This document shows, in pieces, positions 54,821 to 64,000 of a stretch of 64,000 nt of DNA. This DNA comes from Hemicordylus capensis (lineage: Eukaryota; Chordata; Lepidosauria; Squamata; Cordylidae): NCBI RefSeq assembly GCF_027244095.1, contig NC_069657.1, positions 241,530,674 to 241,594,673 of the forward strand, read 5' to 3'. A program made the position numbers and the translations under genes. A model generated the notes under the pieces. The model ran no database searches. It was not told the DNA's origin and worked only from the letters and a program-made list of their open reading frames with translations. Position 1 is the first letter of the stretch. The number at the start of each line of letters is the position of its first letter.

Positions 54821-55730
54821 CCCACAGTGCAATCTGCTCTCCAGCCTGCAGGGCTGAAGAAGACCCCTTGCTAGAGGCCTGCAACATGAAGCCAGCCTCT
54901 TCATGGTGTGTCCACTGCAGCCAGTGACTGGCCTACCTGAGAGTGCTGGAAATATAGAACAAACTGTGTTCTTTATTAAGTGGATAAAGGACAGGTACAG
55001 GCTAATGCTAAATAAAGAACCGTTCTTTGAAAGAAAGAATGGGTGGCAGGCCTACGCCCAAGAAAGGTTTGCAGTTTAAATCCTACGCATTTCAAACTGT
55101 TCTTTTACTTCTCTTCTGCAAGCATTTTAATTAAAAATTCTATGAGATATATATTTAATTTCTTGAACTTTCCTGTAAGTGTAATCTATGCAACATGACT
55201 TTGCTGGGCAACAGCAGGTCTCACCTACTAGTATTTGAGATTTATATAGTGCTTCCAAGCATTCAAAGCACTTCACGGGTGTTATCTTGTAATCCTTACA
55301 GCAATCCTGCAAAATGATCATAGGCTGAGAGGGAGTAGCTGGCTTGAGGCCAAGGGAGGACTTCCCAGCAGGCAGAGGTGAGGTTCAGGCTGGGGAGGTC
55401 CGGATGTGTCGGTCAGCCTCTGGGCCACTATGCTACATCGGTGCTATTTAATACGTGTGAGTAAGAACTGCCCAAGCCATTTTGGACTTCTCGCCTCAAC
55501 CATGAAGGCTGGAAATCTGTCTCTCCCGGCTTGGACGCCAGGCCATGGAAAGTTAATATCCTTCTCAATCTGTTTAAGTGACTGAAGCATGTTAGATTCT
55601 TAGTCCACCCTCTTCAGTGCAATTCCAGCCAGGTTCCTACGCTCCCTGGATATAGACGCCGATTGAAGCAAGCCTTCAGCTAGTTGGAAGTTGGTTTTTC
55701 TATTCTTATTTTAAACCAGGGGTTCCCAGC
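54821..55730. other. No gene recognised
   Basis: Mixed sequence. 55230-55330 ('gatttatatagtgcttccaagc...ttacagcaatcctgcaa') looks like an old interspersed repeat seen widely in vertebrates. No exon. Confidence 0.35.
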
Positions 55731-55790
55731 CTGTGGTACTGCAGATGTTGCTGAACTACAACTCCCATCATCCCCAGCTACAATTTGTTG
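55722..55790. mobile_element. MITE end fragment ('actacaactcccatcatccc')
   Basis: 'aaccaggggttcccagcc' and 'aactacaactcccatcatcc' are a recurrent short-element end. Truncated against the LINE piece at 55795. Confidence 0.5.
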
Positions 55791-55794
55791 ATAG

Positions 55795-56030
55795 CGAGAA
55801 AGTTCTCCCCCTCTCTCACAACACTAGAACCAGGGGTCAGCCCATGAAACTGAAGGGTGGGAAATTTAGGAGCGACAAAAGGAAGTACTTCTTCAAAGAG
55901 CACGTAATTAACTTATGGAATTCTCTGCCACATGATGTGTGGATGGCCACTAGCTTGGACGGCCTCCAAAGGGGCTTGGACAAAGTCTATCAGTGGCTAC
56001 TCATCTGGTGGCTGTAGGTCAGCTTGCCAT
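55795..56030 (+). repeat. CR1-type LINE, C-terminal fragment B
   Basis: Translation 'HNTRTRGQPMKLKGGKFRSD', 'KRKYFFKEHVINLWNSLPHD' and 'LDGLQRGLDKVYQWL' is the final segment of CR1-like ORF2, the part that would follow the fragment at 39925-40215. Confidence 0.75.
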
Positions 56031-57800
56031 CTCCCCTGGGCACTGCCTGGATTTGGGCTCTGCCCCTCGCCCCGCGCCTGGGTCAGCTCTTCATTTGCCC
56101 AGATTTTCACTGCAGCTGCCCATCCCCTCTGCAGCTTTGGTGGTGGTGTGACTCGGGCGACGGGTGGCTGGCTGGCTGAGCTGAGCTGAGTTCAGTTGAT
56201 GGCACCCAGCACGTGACAATGCCATTTCTCTGCCTTTCAAGCTTCATGCTTTGTTTATTTTTAAAATCACTGTCGGTACAGAGTTATCAGTCGTCCTAGG
56301 GAGAATTTTTAATATTGAAATATCTGTTTATAGTCTTATTCTTTGGGAGGTATACGCTCCCTGATCCCTTGTATCCCTGCCCAGTCCTCTGGATTGGGAC
56401 GTCTCAGGGTTTCGCCGCCTGATCGGGGAAGGCCCACCCTCCCAGCAGTTGCGCTAGTGTGAGGCCTAGTCCTCCCTCAAAGCCTCCCCGTCCCCAGTGG
56501 CACACCAGGGTGATTTGGGAGCCCAGACCTGAAGGGCTTTGGAGCCCCCCTCCCCCCACTGGCAAAGTTTCAAGGGGGGGGATAACCTGCATGTGGGGGG
56601 CCTGCCCAGAAGCCTGCCGCCACCTTGCCCCTGCCGGACCGCGCCAATCTAAGCCGTTGTAATGCAAATGGCTATAGGTGTGTCATCCATTGAACACGTG
56701 GTGAGAAAGGCTGAAGAGCTGATTCAAGTTAATGGTTATAAACTTCCATTATGTAGTGGTGGTGGTGGTGTAAGGTTTGTAAAAGGATGTCTGGCTTTCA
56801 ACATACCATTTGTAACAGATCTGCATGGCAGATACAGTTAAAGGTTTGGCAGCAATCACTTGACAGCTTCCTGTGGTGTAATTAAAAACAACAACCCCAA
56901 TACGCAGAGTCCAGAGAGCTGTCTTGAGGCAGCAAGCGAAGAGTGGTGGGTTGAAAACACCTGACTGGACTCTTTCTTGTGCCAGAAGAGTCAGCTCTTC
57001 CTGCACAAAAGCCTAAATTTCAATTTTCACATAATTCACAACCCTGGGCAAACCCTGAGAATCAGATACTGTTTCCCACATAATGGAGGAAGCCGGACTG
57101 TGGCAAGACTTGAAGGATCGACAGACTTGATATACTCCTCGGCTTACAAACCTGGGATAAACGGAGTCAAGAAGAGTCAGTTCAGGTAAGGTAAGGACAG
57201 AAGACACTTGGCCAGTTTCAGGTGGGAGGAAGAAGTTGCACTTCCAAACACACAACAATGCTAACTGTGCATGTGTGTTGAATGGAAGCTTCTGGTTGTT
57301 TCATTCGTGTGTTTTTAATTTGTACTTCACCACCATAGAGTCCCAGCACAAAAACACAGTCTATACATGCAATGGGAATGCATTTCCATACCTGGGAGGC
57401 TACTGCGCAGGCGCTTTACCCATATATGTGAATGCACCGGTGAATGGATCGTGACGAAGACTGAGTATACTTGCCTTTTCACAATGCAAGGCAGCTTACA
57501 ATAACTGTCAGGACAAATTAAAATACAGTAGAATGCAAATGAAATGGCGACCCAAAAACAGTGAGCAACACTGAGGTCAGACTAAGGAGATGTACCCTCC
57601 TAAAAGCCAGCTTTGCCCAGGGAAGTCAGGCTGTTAGACATTCTAGCCTTTTTCTGTCTCTACAGTTTATCCTGGGTGTGTTACTGAGCCCCATTTCTAA
57701 CATTTAGCCATGCTTAGTTTTTTCAGTAAGGCCCTGAAGCGTGTTCTGCTTTGGGTAATTGATAAAGCATCCATTTGCCAACCTGATCTTTTGATTGCTC
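56031..57800. other. No gene recognised upstream of the isolated exon
   Basis: I looked for companion exons and found none with clear splice sites. A G/C-rich stretch lies at 56040-56660. Confidence 0.35.
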
Positions 57801-57804
57801 GCAG

Positions 57805-57925
57805 CTAAAGGAGCACCTGTCCAAGGAGCGTAGCATGCGGGAAACGTTGGAAGAATCCCAAGCCGTCCTGCTCTATCGGATGGAGGATATGGAAGCGACA
57901 GTGGAGAAAGAACAGAAACCGTTTG
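57805..57925 (+). CDS. Isolated coiled-coil exon of an unidentified host gene
   Basis: Acceptor 'ttgattgctcgcag' ends at 57804 and donor 'gtgaga' starts at 57926. The 121-bp exon (phase 0 in, phase 1 out) encodes 40 residues including 'LKEHLSKERSMRETLEESQA' and 'RMEDMEATVEKEQKP', strongly charged with heptad-like Leu spacing and no stop. Codon use is clean, so a real exon is likely. I cannot name the gene; a coiled-coil scaffold or Rho-GAP-type tail is possible but unproven. Neighbouring exons must lie beyond large introns. Confidence 0.6.
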
Positions 57926-57929
57926 GTGA

Positions 57930-59160
57930 GACACAGCACTCTTCATCCTTTCTTACCGATTCGACCAAACAATGCAGTCTTCAGCCATTTTTTTAGTAGT
58001 ATTGACGATCAAATCTACGAACAGCTCACGGCTGATGGCAGCTGGTGAATATCATTATTACGACTGCAGTGCAAAGGTCCTGGTAAAGTTTCTGGAGGGC
58101 AGTCCAGAAGGTTTCTGCAGTCAGAGAGCATGAGGATCCTCTGCAGTGTTTGGGCAGCACTGTACTTGCAGAGAATGGGGTGTGCATCGGAAAGGATCCC
58201 CACCCCTCTGGTTCTCCACCGATTGTCTGTTGAACGAGTAGCACTATGACACACCATTCCATGCAGGGCCAACCCCACCTGTCTTCCCTCGGTGCCAGCC
58301 TTGACATTGCCCCTCTTCCCCTGGCTCCAGCCTCACCTTCTGGGTGTGTCTACAGCTGACAGCTGAGCATCCCACTAGCTTCTCCTATCCCACTAGAGCT
58401 GAAGCAGCAGCGGTAAGAGGAGAAGCCACTGAGATGCTGTAGCTGCCAGCTGAATCCCCAAACAGCAGTGTGGACATGGACAGAAGGTGCGGCTGGCCTA
58501 GATGGGGAAGGCCAGTGTCAGGCGAGGGGGATGGGGACTGAGCTGAGGGCCGTCAAGGGGGAAGACGCGTGGGGAGGGCAGCAAAGGTCAGGTGGAGCAA
58601 CAGGAAATGGGGGGGGGCAGGGCCCACGTGTGCACCACCTGAGGCTGTTGCCTGATGTTGCTTCAGAGGGGGGCCACTCCAGGATGTCTGAGTTTTTCAG
58701 CATAGCAGGATTTCCTTCTACTGTATTTCCCTTCAGATGTCTCCATGTGCTCATAGTTCTCCCAGCCTTAGTCAGGCAATACATATCTAGCATATATTTA
58801 AAGCTCTTCCTCTCAGTATAGGATCATGGGAAGTGGCTATAGGCAGGAGAGTCTGGGGCAGGGAAGAAGAAAGGGACACTTTCCCCCATCCTCTTGTAGT
58901 CCTCCCCTACTGAGCTGCAGGATCCATTCTGCGACTGACTACTAGCAGGGAATGGTTCTGGAAAATGAGACAGGACCCTCAAGAGCTCCCAACATTCTGT
59001 AAGCCCTGGAAATGCAAGCGCTTGAAAGATCACAGGTCCATTTGGGTTCCGTCCTGTTATTTCTCCCCCGCCCCTTGTTCTCCCTTCCGTTTACAAGCTT
59101 ATCTGTTCCCAGGGAGCTCCCCACCCATTCTTGGGTTGTGATTGTGAACCCTTTGTAGAT
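57930..59160. other. No gene recognised
   Basis: Intron-like sequence after the exon at 57805. No exon or clear repeat. Confidence 0.35.
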
Positions 59161-59280
59161 TGTGGACCCTTTCGGGACAGGGATCCATCTTATTTATTTA
59201 TTATTTCTCTATTTAAACTGCTTTGGAAACATTTGTTGAAAAGCGGTGTATAAATGTTGTTGTTGTTGTTGTTGTTGTAT
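59161..59280 (+). repeat. LINE-type 3' tail with (TTG)n
   Basis: 'tgtggaccctttcgggacag' then 'aagcggtgtataaatgttg' and (TTG)n, the tail style of squamate LINEs/SINEs. Confidence 0.55.
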
Positions 59281-59399
59281 AGTCCTTTTTTGAAAGACAT
59301 TCAACCACCTGCTCTCACTATTAGAGGGGATGAGAATTCTAGCTCCCATAAATGTTTAATAAGATTAACCTTTTCCCCATAACAATGCTAGGCTAATAT

Positions 59400-59760
59400 A
59401 CACATTTGCCAGTTAAATAGTCAAAACACAGTTCATGAGGATACTTGTGTTGAGGTTGACACTACCAAAAGCCAGAAGAAATGAAACCTTTTGGAGAAAA
59501 GAATAAGGCAGATATCCCATTATCTTGCTGTTTTCTGGCTTGCAGCACAGATGTCTGCTGCAGTCCATCTTCTTGCAGCTTGCCTGGGGTGTGTAGCAGG
59601 AGTCCACTGGAGAGACTGCTGGTGGTGAGCCAGGGTGGGCTCTAGGACTTCTCTCTCATCCATCATCTCCCATGCTTCTCTGACAGGCATTCCTACTGCA
59701 CAAGTCCCCATCCAGCAATAGTCACGGCAGCAAAGCCGCTCTGGCGTCCTCCGTGTGGCT
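59400..59760 (-). pseudogene. MROH-family fragment duplicating the 62750-62900 segment
   Basis: Minus-strand text 'MMDEREVLEPTLAHHQQSLQ' followed by 'PRQAARR' mirrors 'MMDESQVLDTLLAHLQQPLQ' and 'PRQAARR' at 62900-62770. DNA similarity is high by eye. It lies ~100 bp past the end of the main pseudogene, so it belongs to another copy in tandem. Confidence 0.7.
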
Positions 59761-59829
59761 GTCTCCGTGGCTTCTCACCGTGGCTCTCAGCAAGGAGCAT
59801 TCTTTCTTCTTGCCTCCCCCAAGGCCCTT

Positions 59830-62800
59830 TCACTTCCTGGTCTCACTCGCCATGCTGCATCTCCGGACAGATTTGCTAGGGATGAGATCTGGATTGACTC
59901 GACGCCCACAGTGTTGCAGGAATTCCTCAATTTCCTCAACAGCAATCTTGGCCACAGAGGGTTTGTGGTCTGCCTGGAGCTCCTGCAGAACCACATAAAT
60001 AGTTTCAATTTCCTTGGGGGACAAATCAGGCTTCATGTACTGTGCTTTGCACCCTGTCGATATGACCGCTGCCTGTCGGTGGGAAGGGAACCCACTCTTC
60101 AGATATTGCTCCATCTGGGCTGCCATTTCTGGCAACTTCCCTTGGTTTTCCCACATAAGGTACTTGCTGATGTTTCCATATGTATAGAAGAGGCTTACAC
60201 TGGGGTCCATTTCCAGCACATCTTTGGGCATATCTACCCAGTTCATATAATTGATATAGTTGGCAAACACACCCTTAGAGACTTCTCTGGTCAAAGGGTC
60301 TGTCAGCTGAATTAAGAGGGGAACATACGCTTTGGAAACTTCTCCCTTCAGGCTCTGTTTGGAGCCATCTTTAATCCCCCTCAGCAGCATCCCAAAGAGA
60401 CCAATGGAGGCATCTCGCAATTCATTGTCGTCATCATCCATGTACTGCAGGAGGTGAGAGATGAGGGTCTTCACCATGGGCACAAAATCCTCCGTGGCAA
60501 AGTGCTGGAACATAGCCCGGAGGGTCTTAATGGACTCTTTGGCAATGTTCCTGTCGGAATCTAAAGCACAGGTCAGCAGGGGAGAGAGGAAGGGCTCGAG
60601 AGCCTCATGCTTTGAGGAATGCTGCAGAAGGTACCCCGGCCTCCGATATTGAGGATCTGCATGAGCGGGCAGGCCTGTCCCATCCATTCTCAGAGGACAT
60701 CCAGAATGCCTTGCTTCGAAATAAATAGACCAGCCTCTGCATGAAAGAGAAGCTCAGCGAAGCAGGCCATCCCAGTCGTTCTCTCCTTAATGTCGGCACG
60801 GCGTAAGTAGGCGTTGGCTAGTTTGAAAGTATGTTTCAGGTGCATCTTGTTAGATACAATCAAAGTACTCATGAGGCAAAAAACACCTTCGAAGAAATTG
60901 TCTGGTGCGGCCAGCATGTCCCAACAGCCTTGCATATCCAGAAGGTTATATTCCTTTAGGTAGCCGGCACACACAATCAGGTTCTTCAGGGCTTGGACGG
61001 CAGAGCCCAGCGGGGTGACGGGGAGCTCGCCATTACTTAGCCTCTTGGACCCTCTCCTTCCTGCCCCAATGAGAAAATAGATTTGAGTGACCAGTGCAAT
61101 GAGCTGGTGGGCAAACGTGCCCTGGATTGCATCCGCACACTCAGGTACGGACAGGATCGGACACAAAGCCTTTGTAGCTGCAATAGGCATGAGAGAGTCA
61201 CTGTGGCGCCTCTGATAGACGTCTGAAAGAGGCTCTTCATCCTGCAGCCTCCTGAGCAGTGGCCTGATAAGCTTCTTGTTCAGATGTGGCTCGCAGGCCA
61301 GGGCCTTCCAGATCTCTGCTACGCTGTGATGACATTCCAGCGAGCATTCAAGGAGGATGTCTAAAACTCGGTTCAGGCGTTTGGAAGCCAAGTGACACAC
61401 AGCTTTCAGAGTCTCCTCTTTAGTGACAGGGTCGGTGATGTGAGGAAGATGTTGGTAAATTTCCTTGACTGTCATGGGCATGTCCTCCATGTCCATCCCA
61501 CATTCCTCCAAGAAGGAGCTGAGCAGCACGCCTGCCCCCCGAGAGATGGCCGCCTCTTCATGCTTGAGATGATCTATTGCTTTGAGCACAAGCTCCGAGA
61601 TCTGGCTGGGGTCCAGGTGCTCTCCGAAAGCCTTTGCCACTTTGGCGATATTGTTGAAGAAGACAGAGGGGCCAGGAACCAAGAAATCTTCTTGGAACCA
61701 TTTCACAAAGTTCCCTTTTTTGTTCTTGGGCTTCTTCTCCATCTCCCTAGCCTACTTGCCCATGACAATACAATGGAGATAGTACAGGGCCTCTGCGGCC
61801 TGCATGCCAATGTCCTTCACACTGTCAGCTATGCAAAGGGACAGCAGTGCCACCAGATGTCCAAGCAAGGGAAACTCCTGGCCCAAATCAAAATCTGGGT
61901 GTTCCCAGACAAACTTCAGTAGGTAGTTGGTGCACCTAACAGCCCTTTCCTGCTCATATTTTTTGGAGGATTCAACCCATGTTTTGAATCAAAACATCCT
62001 GTCATGACCCAATATTGGTGTTTTCAGACAGCAAGCCACTGAGCATGCTGTTGCAGACATGGGCGGTCTGTTGATACAAGTCCTGTGTTTGGATGGGGTG
62101 CGTTGGGCTGCCAGCTTTCAGCTTTGTCATCTTCAGGGAGGGCAGAGAGAAGACCTTCTGGACACTTTTGTACACGAGGTCAGATCTGAGTTCGGAGCTC
62201 AGTGGGGGCTTCAAGGAGGTCAGACACAAGGCGGTGATGATGGCCTGGTGCAGAACTCTAATGAAGCAGGACCCCAGCGGCTCTTCATCAATGATTTGTA
62301 TAACACATCTGACCAGTTCAGTTTTATGGGGGACACAGCTATCTTCCTTCCGGAAGACTTCAGGAAGCATCTCTTTATTGCGTCATCCTTGTCGTCACAG
62401 TGGTACTGAGAGAAGAGCTCTGATGGATTTCTTCTTGTGGCAACATCTCCTGCGAAATCGTAGCACATGTTTCTGTCACTCAGACATCTCTCGTTGCAAA
62501 GAGTGCCTTGTAAGCATCAAGTGCCTATAATCCTTAATTGTCGCCATGTTCTCAGGCAAATTGGAAAAAGCCACCCGGTTGACTGCTTCTACGATTCCCT
62601 CTCCGCCCCCTTCTCATCCTGTTAACCGCAGAAGCATATTCAGGAGTTTGGAGACCAACTCTTTATGCTTCGATTCTCGCAGTTTTACCCCATAGTACTT
62701 ATAATTGGAAGACTTCTCTTGGCTATGTGCTTTGGGTCCCTTTTGTGGTCCTGCTTTTTTCTGGCTTGTAGCAGAGATGTCTTCTTGCAGCTTGCCTGGG

Positions 62801-63396
62801 GTCTGTAGCAAGAGTCCGCTGGAGAGGCTGCTGGAGGTGAGCCAGGAGGGTATCTAGGACTTGGCTCTCATCCATCATCTGCACCGCTTCACGGACAGTT
62901 TTCCCTTTCTGCAGCTTCTTGCTGTCCCACAGATATCAGAAATGCTCATCAGAGAGTTCTGATGATAAAGGTGCTCCACCCTCTGGCAGTTTCTTTTTCG
63001 GTATTGGTCTGGTGCTCGGCTTTAGCTTAGCGGCCGGCAGCTTGGGCAAAACGACCTGTTCCTTGGAAGGCTTGCCTAGAACCCGACATGGCTCCCTCTT
63101 GTCTCTCCTATTAGCCCCTAGATCAGACTCAGAGGGTGGAGGCTGCACCAGTTCAGGGAGGGCTACTGGCTGCGACTGCTCCCTGAGCTCAGCAGATGCT
63201 GGCACAAGAGGTTTGACCTAGAGCGGCAAGCACGGGGATGTTCTCTGGGCGGGTGGATCTTGGGAACTTGATGATGCTTGAAAGCTTGGGCTTTGGATGG
63301 CCTCCCGACTCTCTGGCCAACCTTGACTAGTCTGAGGAATAGGCTTCTTGCTCTCCACACCCTTCTTCTTTAGGAGCTCCTTTAGGATAGGATTCA
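59830..63396 (-). pseudogene. MROH (maestro HEAT-like repeat) family copy, intronless and broken
   Basis: A start 'MNPILKELLKKKGVESKKPI' lies at 63396. A Pro-rich N-terminus follows, with in-frame stops near 63218 and 62933 and frame changes near 62800, then frames 62370-62002, ~61980-61760 (stop near 61755), 61742-60690 and 60687-59830. HEAT-type helices cover most of it ('LYYLHCIVM', 'DSLMPIAATKALCPIL', 'DDDNELRDASIGLFGMLLRG'). 'WVESSKKYEQERAVRCTNYLL' matches the conserved W-x-S...ERxRA region of MROH proteins. Over 3.5 kb there is no intron, whereas the relative at 10.1-17.3 kb has exons of ~60-170 bp, so a retrocopy is likely. Long intact stretches mean decay is recent. Confidence 0.8.
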
Positions 63397-63734
63397 TCCT
63401 CAGGCTGACTAATCACCTAACTTTGGTGGGCACTTTTCAGGTTTCCACACTCAGGAAAAGCTCTTTTGCAATACTGCTCTCTCCTCCTTAGCTTTGGGGA
63501 AAGCCTCCAGGCCTCTCAAAACAAGGGTCTTGAGGCTACACCCCTAGTTATGGCATCACCGTGATTTATGGCCTCAAAGGTGATGCCAGCAAACAAGAAA
63601 CCTCTTGCTCAGCTGACTGAAGACAATGGGATGGCTGTGTGCAGGGGAGGCTTGCCCAAAGTAAACATGGCATTGTTGCAGGGCAGCCAATAGGTGTCTG
63701 GCCTATGCAGGCAGGGGAATGGCGGCAGAGAAGA

Positions 63735-63795
63735 GGCTTCTTGCTCTGCACAACCTTTTCTTTAGGAGCCCTAAAATCCTATTTGTTTGGCCTGG
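63735..63795 (-). pseudogene. Second copy of the MROH pseudogene 5' end
   Basis: 'aggcttcttgctctgcacaa' followed by 'ttctttaggagcc' repeats 63344-63395 ('aggcttcttgctctccacac', 'ttctttaggagct'). It is a 5' fragment of a further copy upstream. Confidence 0.55.
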
Positions 63796-63799
63796 CCTT

Positions 63800-63972
63800 C
63801 CAAGGCTTGTTAAAAAAAATATTTAAAAGTATCTTAATTAGTTTTAAATGGTTTTAATCATTTTTGGGTTGTTTTAATATTGTTTTTAGCATTGTGTTTG
63901 AATTGTGGGGTTTATGTCTTTTTAAAAAGTTGTTGTCCACCGCCCAGAGCCTCTGGATTGGGCGGTTTATAA
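63800..63972 (+). repeat. LINE 3' tail (CR1/L2-like)
   Basis: 'ttttaatattgtttttagca', 'ccaccgcccagagcctctgg' and 'gggcggtttataag', the family tail. Confidence 0.7.
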
Positions 63973-64000
63973 GTGTGTGTGTGTGTGTGTGTGTGTGTGT
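63973..64000 (+). repeat. (GT)n microsatellite at the window edge
   Basis: Uninterrupted GT dinucleotides to the last base. Confidence 0.95.

Overview
The window looks like repeat-rich chromosomal DNA of a squamate reptile (a lizard). Evidence: Sauria-type tRNA SINEs (26234, 48880), a 5S-rRNA-derived SINE with a strongly conserved core (four copies), R4, L1, CR1/L2-like and I-superfamily LINEs, a Penelope-like remnant, hAT and Tc1 short elements, a tyrosine-recombinase retrotransposon and a Polinton remnant. I cannot name the species. There is no rRNA or free tRNA gene, no CRISPR array and no bacterial or plasmid backbone.

Layout. 0-3.1 kb: SINE tails, an R4 LINE end, a hairpin, a GC-rich short element and a 9-unit satellite-like array. 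3.7-8.9 kb: a decayed LINE carrying GC-rich non-autonomous elements, much of it present twice as a 1.19-kb inverted duplication. 10.1-17.3 kb: the only multi-exon host gene I can partly assemble, a plus-strand maestro/MROH HEAT-repeat family gene with a duplicated N-terminal exon. 18-25 kb: a Penelope-like remnant, a pair of diverged repeats and a 2.2-kb palindromic element. 25.0-34.7 kb: a minus-strand L1 (ORF1, then ORF2 endonuclease) that has been entered by a Sauria SINE, a LINE tail and a 5.9-kb DIRS-order (Ngaro-like) retrotransposon with Gag, RT-RNase H, tyrosine recombinase and SGNH hydrolase frames. 35-44 kb: scattered LINE tails and an L1 3' end. 44.5-47.8 kb: a Polinton (Maverick) fragment with integrase, a Ser/Cys-rich protein and a divergent promoter region. 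48-56 kb: a Tc1-type short element, SINEs, a LINE 3' end, and hAT MITEs with clear 8-bp target duplications. 57.8 kb: one isolated coiled-coil exon of an unidentified host gene. 59.4-63.8 kb: a minus-strand, intronless and broken MROH-family copy flanked by fragments of further copies, pointing to a local array of pseudogenes.

The genes do not form a pathway. The window is mostly a record of nested insertions: Ngaro-like element in L1, SINE in L1, LINE tails in L1 and in another LINE. The host content is the MROH-type gene, its broken relatives and the single exon at 57.8 kb. Boundaries of old repeats are approximate because they were judged by eye.
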